Source: CAWCTD01 sp963798455 (GTDB lineage Bacteria; Acidobacteriota; Terriglobia; Bryobacterales; Bryobacteraceae). Taken from it: DNA of 64,000 nt. Positions 8,916 to 17,161 of this stretch are shown one piece after another. The notes below the pieces were generated by a model. It did not search any database. It was not told the origin of the DNA and saw nothing but the letters and a program-made list of their open reading frames with translations. Position 1 is the stretch's first letter. Each line of letters opens with the position of its first letter. The stretch lies in the NCBI GenBank assembly GCA_963798455.1, contig CAWCTD010000003.1:3968001-4032000 (forward strand), read 5' to 3'. Made by a program: the position numbers and the translations under genes.

Positions 8916-10383
8916 TACTACTGTGTTATAAACGAAGAACGCCACAGAAAGGACAGCAAGGAAGCTGCCTGATCAAGAGGGCTGCGATGGCTCTGCGGAG
9001 AGTGGCGATCGAGCCAGGATCATGCCGTCCGCAGGCTGGCGGGGCGGCCTCGCGGCTCGAAGTTCTCCGTTGGTTTGAGCGCGGGTATTGCCAACTGGCC
9101 GGCGCGCGCCGAGGGGGAAAAACGGCTCCTCTCCGCGATCAGGAACCCGTAGGCGGCGACGCACAGGGTGGCGTGATGGTGGAAACCGCGCCAGCCACGT
9201 CCTTCGAAGTGGCCGAGTCCGAGTTCCTGCTTCAGTTCTTGGTAGTCGCGCTCGATGATCCAACGATGCTTGGCCATCCGGACCAGATCCTTGAGCTTGG
9301 TCTGTGGCGGCAGCGTGGAAATCCAGTACTTGATCGGCTCGGCTTCCCCGCGCGGCCACTCCATCAGCAACCACTCTTCCGGGTACGGTTCCGCCTTCCA
9401 GTAGTCCCGGTGCGCAGGCCGGACTCGCAGCGCCGCGAATCGCGATTTCAGAGGCTTCTGTTTGCCTTCGCGCCAAGTGATGCTTTTCCACGCTGAAGAA
9501 GAAAGTCCAAGCGCTAACTCTTTGACGGAAACAGGCTGGTGGTGGCTGTCACGGCGAAGGAGTTTGGGCGGACGTCCCTGGCCGCTCCACGGCTTGGCCG
9601 GCAAAGGATGGGTTCCCGGCGCCCAAACCGTCATCGAGGATTGAACCCCCACCACATACTGGAGTTGGATTTGGGTCAGACCCGCCCGGAATTGCCCATC
9701 GATCCCGTAGCCGGCATCGGCCAGAACGACCCCGCGTGGCACATTGGCGTCGACGGCCTCGCGGATCTGCTCAAAGGCGATCTGCGGTTTCGTTCGGAAG
9801 CCGATCGGTTCCGGCACTCCGGTCTGGCGTCGTCGTTTTGTATCTTTCGTCCAGGCTTCCGGCAGGTAAAGCTGGCAGGCAATCGGAAGACTGGCGCTCC
9901 AGGTAGCCACCGAAAGGCTCACCGCCACCCGGCAGTTGTCCTGCTTTCCCAACTGCCCGCAATACTGACGTGCCACGCCCACCGAATGCGTACCCTTCTT
10001 GGGGAACCCCGTATCGTCCACGATCCACGCCACCACCGGGCACTGCTTCTCCATGGCAGGAAGCACCTGATCGCGAACGCGCCCCAGCAGAGCTTCATCG
10101 CTCCAGGGGGCATCGGCCACCAGATGATGCAAGGACTGATGCATCCGGCGCACGTTGTCCGGGGCCAGTCGCGCCGCCATCGGCTCCACGCTCTTGCGTT
10201 CGCCCGGAAGCAGCAGGCCCGTGCAGTAGTTCTTCAGCGGGACCACTCGGTCCGCGTGCCCTGCGGCTTGCGCCAGGCCCTCAAGGTAGGCCGCAAGGCG
10301 TTTCTGTTGTGGGCCTGGCGCCGAGAGGCGCGATTCCACGAAACAATTGTACTACAAAATGTTCTGTTTATAACACAGTAGTA
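8916..10383 (-). mobile_element. Complete IS701-family insertion sequence, 1468 bp
   Basis: Perfect 18-bp terminal inverted repeats TACTACTGTGTTATAAAC (8916-8933) and its complement (10366-10383) bound one transposase gene on the minus strand, flanked by CTAG duplications. Intact ends, intact gene and intact duplication suggest a young, possibly active insertion. It inserted between the DUF4760-like gene and the left end of the IS5-type remnant. Confidence 0.93.
9020..10339 (-). CDS. IS701-family transposase
   Basis: 439 residues. This is a DDE transposase that moves the surrounding element by cut-and-paste. Visible family motifs are VVAWIVDDTGFPKKGTHSVG (first catalytic Asp, near residue 110), GVVLADAGYGIDGQFRAGL (second Asp) and ERDYQELKQELGLGHFEGR (catalytic Glu in the Y..K/R..E region), followed by WRGFHHHATL. 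The length is normal for the family. The gene occupies 90 percent of the element, with 27 bp between its start and the right inverted repeat. No frameshift or stop is seen. Confidence 0.93.
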   Translation of the reverse strand: MESRLSAPGPQQKRLAAYLEGLAQAAGHADRVVPLKNYCTGLLLPGERKSVEPMAARLAPDNVRRMHQSLHHLVADAPWSDEALLGRVRDQVLPAMEKQCPVVAWIVDDTGFPKKGTHSVGVARQYCGQLGKQDNCRVAVSLSVATWSASLPIACQLYLPEAWTKDTKRRRQTGVPEPIGFRTKPQIAFEQIREAVDANVPRGVVLADAGYGIDGQFRAGLTQIQLQYVVGVQSSMTVWAPGTHPLPAKPWSGQGRPPKLLRRDSHHQPVSVKELALGLSSSAWKSITWREGKQKPLKSRFAALRVRPAHRDYWKAEPYPEEWLLMEWPRGEAEPIKYWISTLPPQTKLKDLVRMAKHRWIIERDYQELKQELGLGHFEGRGWRGFHHHATLCVAAYGFLIAERSRFSPSARAGQLAIPALKPTENFEPRGRPASLRTA

Positions 10384-10526
10384 CTAGCAGGCTGCTGAAA
10401 AACGGGGCCGTGTAAGTGGATTGCGAGCCTCGGAGGGCATGGGCGTGTTTGCGGTGAGGTGTTTTGGGTGTCTACGGGAGGTCCAGCGCCGCCGCGGTGG
10501 CGGCAACAGCGCCTCTGGGAGGACTT

Positions 10527-11290
10527 TCAGGCAGTCTGTGCCATCAGGTTTCGCATTCGAACCAGATTGTAGGCCGCTGCGGCGAATGTGAACATTCACC
10601 CCACTCGATCCGGACCCCGGGAGCGCGTCTTGCGCTGCAGGGCGATGGTTTTCATCCAGCCGAACACCTCTTCCACTGGCTTGAGCTTTCGCTGGCTGAT
10701 CGCATAGCCCTCGTGCCGCGTCGTCCGCCCGTCAATCGCACTGCGCCGGTTGGATGTGTTTTGCGCCACGTGCGGTGTGATCTCCAAACCACGCATGCTC
10801 TTCACAGAGTCCCGCGTGTCTTAGGCGCGGTCCGCGCCCAACGTGGCCCGCTGGTTGCGTCCCGCCATCTGTTCAGCGACCGCGATGGCTGCTTCTCGCT
10901 CCGGTAGTTGATCGTCGGGTTACCGCTGGGCGCCTGCGGCGGTGGCAACCGGTCCCGGTTCTTGGTGAACACCGTCGGATGCCATACCGGCTCGTTCGCC
11001 GACAAGCCCACGAACCAGCGGAACAACAGGTTGTACTCCAGTTGCTCCATCAGCATCCGCTCGCTGCGCACCGAATACAACATCTGCAACGGCAGTGCGC
11101 GCAGCAGACGTTCCGGGGGAATCGACTTCCAGCCGTCCTCGTTGTAGATCTCGTCGAAGCGCCCGTCAAGTGCCTGCAGCGCCTCGTCCACCATCGTTCG
11201 AATCGGGCGCAACGGATGATCGGCCGGCACGCGCTCTTCCAGCGAGCCGTAGCTGAACAGGTCGTGTTGTTGGATGTCTTCTCCGCGCAT
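10527..11290 (-). pseudogene. Decayed IS5-type transposase
   Basis: The N-terminus is intact from ATG 11290 (MRGEDIQQHDLFSYGSLEER, then HPLRPIRTMVDEAL and YSVRSERMLMEQLEYNLLF). After NRDRL near base 10950 the middle of the gene, including the first catalytic Asp region, is missing. Later pieces recognisable in shifted frames are NQRATLGADRA, then GLEITPHVAQNTSNRRSAID, RTTRHEGYAIS and EEVFGWMKT, ending with AAAAYNLVRMRNLMAQTA and a stop at 10527. The gene has therefore lost an internal segment and acquired several frameshifts. CAGGCTGCTGAAAAACG at 10388-10404 looks like its surviving terminal repeat. It is non-functional. Confidence 0.8.
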
Positions 11291-11321
11291 GCAGATAAGA
11301 CGCTCCGGAGGACGCTACCCA

Positions 11322-12323
11322 ATGGGTGAGAAACAAAACGGACCGTTTCATCTCTCCTTCAATGCCTCCCTCAAGGTCGGTTTCTAAGGATCGCGGGTTA
11401 CCTCCGACGGAGGCCTGATTCTGGTTCGTGAGTTGGACGAACGCTTGGGCCTCGGTGATCTCATCGCCCAGCACCTGACCGACTCCCGGCCGGGGAGGAA
11501 CACGCAGCTTCCGCTGGCGGACTTGTTGCGCCAGTCCGTCTACAGCCGCATCGCGGGCTACGAGGACGTTAACGATGCGGAGCGGCTCGCGCAAGATCCG
11601 ACGTTCCGGCTGATCGGTTCCGAAAAAACTTGGGATCGTGGTGCGGCGCTGACTTCGCGCTTGCAGACTTTTGAGACCGAGATGCTGGCGGACGAGGGGA
11701 ACTTCAGTAGCTTGGCCCGCATCAACCGCGAACTGATCGGCAAGGCTGGGGCCATTGATGCCCCACACCGGATAGTGCTGGACATGGACAGCACCGAAAT
11801 TCCGGTGTATGGCCAGCAGGAGAGCGGCGCCTACAACGGCCATTTCGAGTCCACCTGCTATCACCCGCTGCTGCTATTCAATCGGGAAGGCGACTGTTTG
11901 GCCGCAAAGCTGCGGCCCGGCAACGTGCATAGCGCCGACGATTGGGAAGACCTGCTCTTGCCCGGGATCGAGCGGCAGCAGAAGCTGGGCAAGGAAGTCG
12001 TGTTCCGGGCCGACGCGGCCTTCGCCAAGCCGGAGATCTACGAGGCGCTCGAGGAGCGGGGCGTGAAGTACGCGATTCGCATCCCGTCCAACGACAGCCT
12101 GGAGCGGGACATCGCGGAATTGTTGACGCGTCCCGTGGGAAGGCCGGGCCACAAGCCGGTGGTCTGGCACAAGGGTTTTCTCTACCAGGCGGCGAGTTGG
12201 AAAGAAGCGCGGCGCGTGGTGGCGAAGGTCGAGTTCCACTTCGGGGAACTGTTCCCGCGCGTGGGATTCATAGTGACCAACCTGGAAACCGCCAGCCGAG
12301 CAGTAGTGCGGTTCTACAACAAG
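11322..12323 (+). pseudogene. IS1380-family transposase, N-terminal part, truncated
   Basis: The frame starts at ATG 11322 (MGEKQNGPFHLSFNASLKV). It has an in-frame TAA at 11385-11387, where family members usually have Gln before GSRVTSDGGL (a C-to-T change). It is then open: LVRELDERLGLGDLIAQHL, MDSTEIPVYGQQE (first catalytic region), HFESTCYHPLLLFN, VVFRADAAFAKPEIYEAL, and FIVTNLETASRAVVRFYNK, ending abruptly at AACAAG 12318-12323. About 100 C-terminal residues are missing here. The frame runs into unrelated sequence and stops at 12368. The missing part, starting at the same AACAAG, lies at 33576-33911. Confidence 0.85.
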
Positions 12324-12324
12324 G

Positions 12325-12344
12325 CACGATCAGCATTCCACTTT
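12325..12344 (+). repeat. Left imperfect inverted repeat of the 21-kb segment
   Basis: CACGATCAGCATTCCACTTT pairs with the complement of 33549-33570 (CACGAACAGCATTACT then CACTTT): 12 of the first 13 bases match, then a 2-bp gap before the shared ACTTT. The sequence on to 12427 is not coding and may be the surviving end of an older insertion element. Confidence 0.4.
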
Positions 12345-12490
12345 CGCCCATATCCGGCGCAAGATTGACGTTACCCGACACTTTGAAGAGCCTGCGCCCA
12401 TCCTGAACGGTGGGCGTAAGAACGAGTTGGAGTGCACCCCAAAAGTGAGACACGAAGTTAAGGGGCCGAATACATTGAATGGAGAGAGGT

Positions 12491-12868
12491 ATGGATTTGG
12501 CCCGACGAGTTTACAGCCGCGACCTGAAGGTTGCTGCGATGCGAGAGATCGACACTGGGCGGACGGTCGGTGAGGTCGCCCGCCAGTTGGAACTGAGCCC
12601 GCACCTGCTGGAACGGTGGCGGGGCGAGTGGCGAGCGCGCGGTGAATCGGCCTTTCCGGGAGTAGGCCGGCGTGGAATGTCTCCCGTCTTGACGGAGTTG
12701 CAGCGGATCGCCGAGTTGGAGCGCAAGATTGGCCAACTGGCGATGGAGAACGATTTTTTAAGAAAGGCCTTGCGGCATTTCAGGGATCATCACCCACCCA
12801 CCGTCGTCACTGGCGAGGTTGCTTGTTTGAAGAGATCCGGGAAGCTGGCACCCAAGGCCAAGCCGTGA
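12491..12868 (+). CDS. IS3-family transposase OrfA (copy 1)
   Basis: 125 residues from ATG 12491; the GGAGAG just upstream favours this over the ATG at 12479. OrfA supplies the DNA-binding part of the IS3 transposase: a helix-turn-helix (KVAAMREIDTGRTVGEVARQ, LELSPHLLERWRGEW) followed by a leucine-zipper-like helix (LQRIAELERKIGQLAMENDF) used for multimerisation. The gene overlaps orfB in the -1 frame. At 12760-12766 the sequence reads A AGA AAG where copy 2 has A AAA AAG, giving Arg instead of Lys. This change removes the usual slippery heptamer, so OrfAB fusion may be impaired in this copy. Confidence 0.88.
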   Translation: MDLARRVYSRDLKVAAMREIDTGRTVGEVARQLELSPHLLERWRGEWRARGESAFPGVGRRGMSPVLTELQRIAELERKIGQLAMENDFLRKALRHFRDHHPPTVVTGEVACLKRSGKLAPKAKP

Positions 12869-13677
12869 ATGCCCTGTGCCAGATGACCGGACTGAGCCGG
12901 GCCAGCTACTACCGCTGGCGAGTGCCACCGCAGGACTGCCCGGTGGAGATGGAGTTGCGTGACGCGATGCAAGACATCGCCCTCCAGTCCCCGGCCTATG
13001 GCTACCGCAGGATCACGGCGGAGCTCGAGCGCCGCGGCTTTGAGGCGAACCACAAGCACGTGCTGCGTCTGATGCGTGAGGATAACCTGCTGTGCCTGCG
13101 CCACAAGTCCTTTGTGGTCACGACCGATTCACGGCATGCTCTGCCGGTCTACCCGAACCTGGCGCAAGGCATCCTCCCTGATGCGATCAACCAACTCTGG
13201 GTCGCCGACATCACCTATATCCGGCTGCGCAGGGAGTTTGTGTACTTGGCGGTGTTGCTGGATGCGTTTTCGCGGCGAGTGATCGGATGGGCCCTGGGCC
13301 GCACCTTGGAGGCCCAGTTGGCCCTTTCCGCACTGCGGATGGCGCTGCGCCAGCGCCATCCGGGGCCAGGGCTGGTGCATCATTCCGATCGTGGCGTTCA
13401 GTATGCCTCATATGACTACACCGATCTGCTGAAAGAGCACAAGATCAGGATCAGCATGAGCCGCAAGGGGAATCCGTACGACAATGCCGCCTGCGAGTCC
13501 TTCATGAAGACGCTGAAGTACGAGGAGGTTTACCGAACCGAGTACCGGGACTTGGCCGACGCCTACGCCTCGATCGGTGAGTTCATCGAGCGTGTCTACA
13601 ACCAGCAAAGACTCCACTCGGCTCTGGGCTATGTGCCACCGGCCGAGTTCGAGCAGAACGCGGGGGCCCGACCATGA
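12823..13677 (+). CDS. IS3-family transposase OrfB, DDE integrase domain (copy 1)
   Basis: The frame is written from TTG 12823 (284 residues), but it is open upstream to the orfA slippery region, as expected for an OrfAB product made by -1 frameshifting. An HTH_21-type region (AYGYRRITAELERRGFEANH) precedes the rve core: QLWVADITYIRLRREFVYLA (first Asp), HHSDRGVQYAS (second Asp) and NPYDNAACESFMKTLKYEEV (Glu). It ends with YNQQRLHSALGYVPPAEFE, typical for IS3. It catalyses strand transfer. The protein is identical to that of copy 2. Confidence 0.93.
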   Translation: MFEEIREAGTQGQAVNALCQMTGLSRASYYRWRVPPQDCPVEMELRDAMQDIALQSPAYGYRRITAELERRGFEANHKHVLRLMREDNLLCLRHKSFVVTTDSRHALPVYPNLAQGILPDAINQLWVADITYIRLRREFVYLAVLLDAFSRRVIGWALGRTLEAQLALSALRMALRQRHPGPGLVHHSDRGVQYASYDYTDLLKEHKIRISMSRKGNPYDNAACESFMKTLKYEEVYRTEYRDLADAYASIGEFIERVYNQQRLHSALGYVPPAEFEQNAGARP

Positions 13678-13704
13678 GGTTGCTCGGCGACCGGATCTTC
13701 ACCG

Positions 13705-13782
13705 GGGGGCTCCGCCCCCAGGCCCCTGGGATTTATCGCCTTCCGGCCAAAATGGCTGCTTTCGGAGGCGGCCAAGGCCGCC
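13705..13782 (+). other. Two GC-rich hairpins in the non-coding tail of the IS3 element
   Basis: GGGGG-CTCCG-CCCCC (13705-13719) and GGCGGCC-AA-GGCCGCC (13767-13782) lie between the orfB stop and the right terminal repeat. Both are present unchanged in copy 2 (offset 18422). They could act as terminators or protect against readthrough; no T-tract follows either. Confidence 0.45.
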
Positions 13783-14012
13783 CCCTGCCATTCCGGCTGC
13801 TGAGTCGGCGCTCGGGTTGCGTCCCCGCAGTGCCCTATCCTCCGCTCAGGTACTTCCAGAGTGGAAAACATCAACCCCGCCGTGCAATACTTTTCCATCG
13901 AACGGCGACTACCCCCTTAACTCGCTGTCTCACGCCAGGGGTTCACTTCAGCTTTGCCCGCCGCCACCCCCTACAGGGTGGTGCCCGGGGGTGGAGTACC
14001 TCTATGCCTAGA

Positions 14013-14058
14013 GTCCCGTGCAACTCTGTCCTAAAGATAGGATTTACAGGCACGGGAC
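14013..14058 (+). other. Interrupted inverted repeat upstream of the PilZ gene
   Basis: GTCCCGTGC (14013-14021) pairs with GCACGGGAC (14050-14058). Inside, CTGT/ACAG and CCTA/TAGG can pair further, with small bulges. The structure ends 20 nt before ATG 14079, so it could be a 5' leader element or an operator; it has no T-tract that would make it a terminator. Confidence 0.4.
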
Positions 14059-14078
14059 GCTCTCCCTAAAATGAGAAC

Positions 14079-14513
14079 ATGCTGGGTAAGAACCTCGTAT
14101 CATCGCTATCCGAGGATTCTGCGCCCGAAAGACGTCGCGGACACCGCTTTGCGTTGCGCCTGACCTGCCGGGTCACTTTCCCCTGGAAGGAGTCGCGAGA
14201 GTTGCTCGGTACCACGGCCGACATCAGCCGTTCCGGGGTTAAGGTGGTGTTCGAGAAGGCCGAGACAAGTGAGGAACTTCCAGGCATCGGGGAGCCCGCA
14301 CGCATTGTGATCGATCTACCGCACAGTTCCCACATCTCGCCCCGCAGCTTGGAATGCCGGGGTGTGATGGTGCGGACCGAGGTGCTGGTACCCCAACGAC
14401 TCGCGGCCGCTTTCGAGATCCGGCGGGTTCGCGTCTGCGACCGGAGCGGTCAGCCCTCTCAGCCGGGTGATTCGCCTCTTGCAGGCCTACTCCTGCGCGG
14501 CCCTATTCAGTGA
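14079..14513 (+). CDS. PilZ domain protein
   Basis: 144 residues. PilZ domains bind cyclic di-GMP through an RxxxR motif and a D/NxSxxG motif; here RRRGHR (near residue 18) followed by RFALRL, and ADISRSGVKVVF (near residue 47), fit both. The remainder forms a beta-barrel pattern (EPARIVIDLPHS, LECRGVMVRTEV). There is no membrane segment or extra output domain, so it is probably a small cytoplasmic c-di-GMP receptor. It stands alone between an IS3 element and a non-coding stretch, so its partner cannot be inferred. Confidence 0.75.
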   Translation: MLGKNLVSSLSEDSAPERRRGHRFALRLTCRVTFPWKESRELLGTTADISRSGVKVVFEKAETSEELPGIGEPARIVIDLPHSSHISPRSLECRGVMVRTEVLVPQRLAAAFEIRRVRVCDRSGQPSQPGDSPLAGLLLRGPIQ

Positions 14514-14847
14514 ACAGCTCGCGCAGAGGGTAGTCTGTGATGGGCAGCACCTCGCTCCGTCAGGCAAGGCTGAGGTACTTCTTTCCGCTTCCGCTCGTCT
14601 TCTGTACCAGGCGCGCCCGGTACAGCGGCCGGCCTTGCATCTCCTCTGTAGCGCCGCGCAGCACATCGCGGCAGGAGAGTGGGCCATTCCCGGAAGGCCG
14701 CCAACGGCACGACGCAGTTTGAATCCTGGCGGGGGGCGCTTCACCTGAATGGCACCCGGAGCGGGGCGGGGAGGGTACAGGGGAACGGCGTCAGGTCGTC
14801 TGAACATCCACTGCCGTGGAATGCTATCGGGAGCAGGGGCTCCGGCC
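14514..14847. other. No intact gene; possible minus-strand coding remnant
   Basis: On the minus strand a frame ending in TAG at 14503-14505 reads coding-like sequence (LRGATEEMQGRPLYRARL, then VLPITDYPLRELFTE) interrupted by one TGA. It could be the tail of a decayed gene, but no start or family is recognisable. Nothing else is seen here. Confidence 0.25.
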
Positions 14848-15171
14848 TTACGTGCTCTTCTTCTGTTGAGGCCGTGCGCCCTTGCGTGGGGCTGTCTTTG
14901 GCTGCATGGCCCTCTGCTTCAGCCGCTCGACCTTCCAGGACCGGAATACCTGCGGGTGACGGGGCTTGTCCATGTGTGCCTGCTACTCCCAGTCTGGTTC
15001 TCTAGCGGTGGTGCGCACTTGCTCCAGGTTCGTGCTGCCCTGATCAGGATGGCCGTAGGCCACTGACCATCCGCATCGATGGATGTTCTTCTGACCCAGA
15101 ATGATGGTCAAGACTACCCCCACAGTCTCTGCTTTCATTTCGCCTTGCGCTTCTTCCGTCGCTTCGCCCAT
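14848..15171 (-). pseudogene. Possible decayed small gene
   Basis: One minus-strand frame spans 108 codons from ATG 15171 to TAA 14848 with a single in-frame TAG at 14983-14985. The second half is basic and helical (QVFRSWKVERLKQRAMQPK, ending ARPQQKKST), which is plausible for a small nucleic-acid-binding tail. The family is not recognised, and chance openness in GC-rich DNA is a real alternative. Confidence 0.25.
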
Positions 15172-15250
15172 CTCTTCTTCTGGGCCGCCGAAATGTGCTT
15201 CCTCGCTGCCGCGCTCAACCTGTGAAAGACGACTTCAAGCACGCACTAGG

Positions 15251-15511
15251 CTAGTGCTTTGGCCCAAGGAACTCGGACAGCTTCATCGGCACTGCTCCAC
15301 CGCGCTCAATTCGACGCTGAACGGCCTGCTGGTAGCGACGCAGGACGCCCTCCCGAGCTGACTCCTTGATCTGACAGTTCTGGATGTCCAGGAGCAGGTC
15401 CACTTCCCACGGCTGGAACGTCTCCCGTCTGGTTTCCCCTTGGAGCAGTTCCCTGATCAGCCGGTTGAATCGGCGCAGGATTTCGTCGGTGTCTACTGGG
15501 TTTTCCGCCAT
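15251..15511 (-). CDS. Small conserved-looking protein of unknown function
   Basis: 86 residues from the internal ATG 15511 (MAENPVDTDEIL), preferred because the sequence upstream of it has no coding character. The protein is helical and charged (EILRRFNRLIRELLQGETRR, WEVDLLLDIQNC, VLRRYQQAVQRRIERG) and ends PMKLSEFLGPKH. It has no signal peptide. About 95 bp upstream is a TACAAT -10 box set in sequence nearly repeated upstream of the metzincin gene at 18.7 kb, so the two may share promoter architecture. Function unknown. Confidence 0.6.
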   Translation of the reverse strand: MAENPVDTDEILRRFNRLIRELLQGETRRETFQPWEVDLLLDIQNCQIKESAREGVLRRYQQAVQRRIERGGAVPMKLSEFLGPKH

Positions 15512-15840
15512 TGTCCTGGGTCGATGCAGAGAGTTCATCGTAGCAGGGCCGGAATCGTGAAAGGATCAAACCGAAGTTTTCGTTTTGGCTTCCTGCCGCC
15601 ATCGATTGTACATCCAACCGCCTCCGTGGGAGCCGTGTATTCCATCCTTTGTGTCCCTAATCACTCAGATCTGGAACCCCCTGTTCGAGTGGCTGAGAGG
15701 AGTGGGTTCTCTTAGAGACTGCTTGGGGGGGGCAGTTCTGGCCTGGTGCGGAACGTGCAGCAGGGCGTCATGCAGCGGGATTGAGGACCCTCGTCATTGT
15801 TCCAACGTTGCATGGAACCATGTGTGCGCAACGGGTGACT
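15512..15840. other. Intergenic stretch with a promoter-like motif
   Basis: Apart from the TACAAT-containing promoter candidate near 15605 nothing coding is seen; the plus-strand frames here lack family features. Confidence 0.4.
15605..15610 (-). promoter_or_regulatory. -10 box TACAAT in a repeated promoter block
   Basis: On the minus strand TGTACAATCGATGG is preceded by a small dyad (CTCCcacGGAG). The 18.7 kb copy reads TGTACAATCGACGG, preceded by CCCCaacGGGG; the arms differ but pair in both. It is placed about 95 nt upstream of ATG 15511. Confidence 0.45.
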
Positions 15841-16091
15841 TCAGGCGGCTTCAGTTTGCAGGGCTTCCCGGTGGCCCGCGGGAACCAGTTCTAGAACGGG
15901 AGGAGGAGCGTCGGAGTGGTCGAGCTGGCGAAGCAGGGCTTCCAGCTTCCACTTCCTCTGGCAGAGCTCCAGCCCGCCTTGCGATTAAGGTAGCCGTCCA
16001 CTCGGCTTAGTTCCTGAAGCATCTGCTGGTATGCGGCCGACAACGCCCTGTGGACTTCCTGGACCTCGTCGCTGGCGAGCTTCAAAACCAT
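15841..16091 (-). pseudogene. Small helical protein gene with one frameshift
   Basis: From ATG 16091 the frame reads MVLKLASDEVQEVHRALSA, AYQQMLQELSRVDGYLNRKAG. It then continues one frame over as LELCQRKWKLEALLRQLDHS, ending GHREALQTEAA with TGA at 15841-15843. The shift lies at about 15975-15985 in a GCGGGC context. The combined product, about 83 residues, would be helical and cytoplasmic. Both halves look like real coding sequence, so the lesion may be recent or a sequence error. The family is not recognised; its size and helical charge pattern resemble the 15251-15511 protein. Confidence 0.5.
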
Positions 16092-16621
16092 TCCCTCGTA
16101 CAATCCTTTCCCATTCAAAATGGGGCAACGCGGGGATATCAGGAATAGTCCGGACGCACCATCTGACAAGGTACGTCTGCGCGAGATGTACTGGATCAAC
16201 AGTCCTGAAGGGGAAACGCCACCACGGGTTGCTCCGCCAGGGAGCAACAGGGTGCGTCAAGCGAAACTCGGACGATTCGGATCTACAGGTTGAAAAGACA
16301 AAGCGAAATTACTTGGTTTCGCATGGCTGCTGCGAGCGGCCAGCCGCCAATGAAAACTGCGGGACTTCTCTTTTCCGGTCGGTCCAGGAGGTAGTTGGAC
16401 ATCTAGCCCGCATCTCTCACACTGATCTTAGGGAGTCGGGTTCTGGCTCGCCGGAGGAGGTTTTTGGGGCGGGCTCGACGGTGACGCGATAAGGGGCAGC
16501 CAGTAGCGGGTCCGTAAGCTGGGCTGGAGCCGGTTTGTGCGAGCAGGAGACGATTTTTGGCGAGAATTGGGCAAACCTCGCCTGCGGCCCTCTCTGCCTC
16601 AGCAACACTTAAAGACTTACT
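16092..16621. other. No gene recognised
   Basis: Nothing with coding character or a repeat structure is apparent. The right limit is the edge of an IS1380-type fragment. Confidence 0.4.
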
Positions 16622-17161
16622 TTAACTATGGCCTCCTTTGGGGGGGCATGCTCGCAGCGGAACTACTGGCCGCAGGTTCTGGCACACCTGCCCGAAGAGC
16701 CGTTGCAACGGAAAGCTGGAGGCCATCGACAGCCACACCTTGCGCACGGTGATGCGGATCTGCGCTCCGATTTTCAGTAACCGCAGCCGGGTCGTCGTGG
16801 CCTGCGCCCGCTCCAGTTCCGTCCCTTTCAACCCCAGCCGCCGCAACCCGTGCATCAGCACGTAGGCCACCCCCGAGAAGTACAGCCGGAGCTGATTGGC
16901 CCGCAGCGTTTCCGTGCTCACCCGTCCGGCGAACAGCGACAACTGCTCCTTGATGCGGTTCTCCATCTCCCCGCGTTCGCAGTACAGATCCTCGTACAAC
17001 TGTCGCGCCGGCCATTCCTCCGCACTGAGGTTGGTCATCACGAAGCGCGGATTCTCCTTACCCTCGAGCTGTTCGGCCTTGGCCACCACGCGCCGCGCCC
17101 GGCTCCAACTGCCGGTCGTCGTCTCATAGGCGAACTCCGCGAACACCCGCGCCGGCTTCAC
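16622..17161 (-). pseudogene. IS1380-type transposase, C-terminal fragment (second subtype)
   Basis: 179 residues without a genuine start: FAEFAYETTTGSWSRARRV, NPRFVMTNLSAEEWPARQLY and RGEMENRIKEQLSLFAGR match the last third of IS1380-like transposases (the catalytic Glu region is RGEMENRIKE). The C-terminus LRLLKIGAQIRITVRKVWLS is complete to the stop. The sequence differs clearly from the 11.3/33.6 kb type, so it stems from another element. The N-terminal two thirds are absent; at 17161 the sequence switches to an unrelated truncated gene. Non-functional. Confidence 0.8.

Larger units (their letters stand above)
12428..13950 (+). mobile_element. IS3-family element, copy 1 (1523 bp)
   Basis: The ends TGGAGTGCACCCC... 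and ...GGGGTTCACTTCA form imperfect inverted repeats. The element carries orfA and orfB in -1 phase. An almost identical copy is at 30850-32372. The 3-bp flanks differ (AGT left, GCT right), so no target duplication remains; that suggests recombination or deletion beside this copy. About 270 bp of non-coding DNA separates the orfB stop from the right end, unusually long for the family. Confidence 0.9.

Noticed and set aside
10388..11290. Functional IS5 element with two frames
   Set aside because: The central catalytic region is missing and several frames are needed, so it is a relic.
14467..15066. Plus-strand frames after the PilZ gene
   Set aside because: Low-complexity composition, no start signals, and the minus strand looks marginally more coding.
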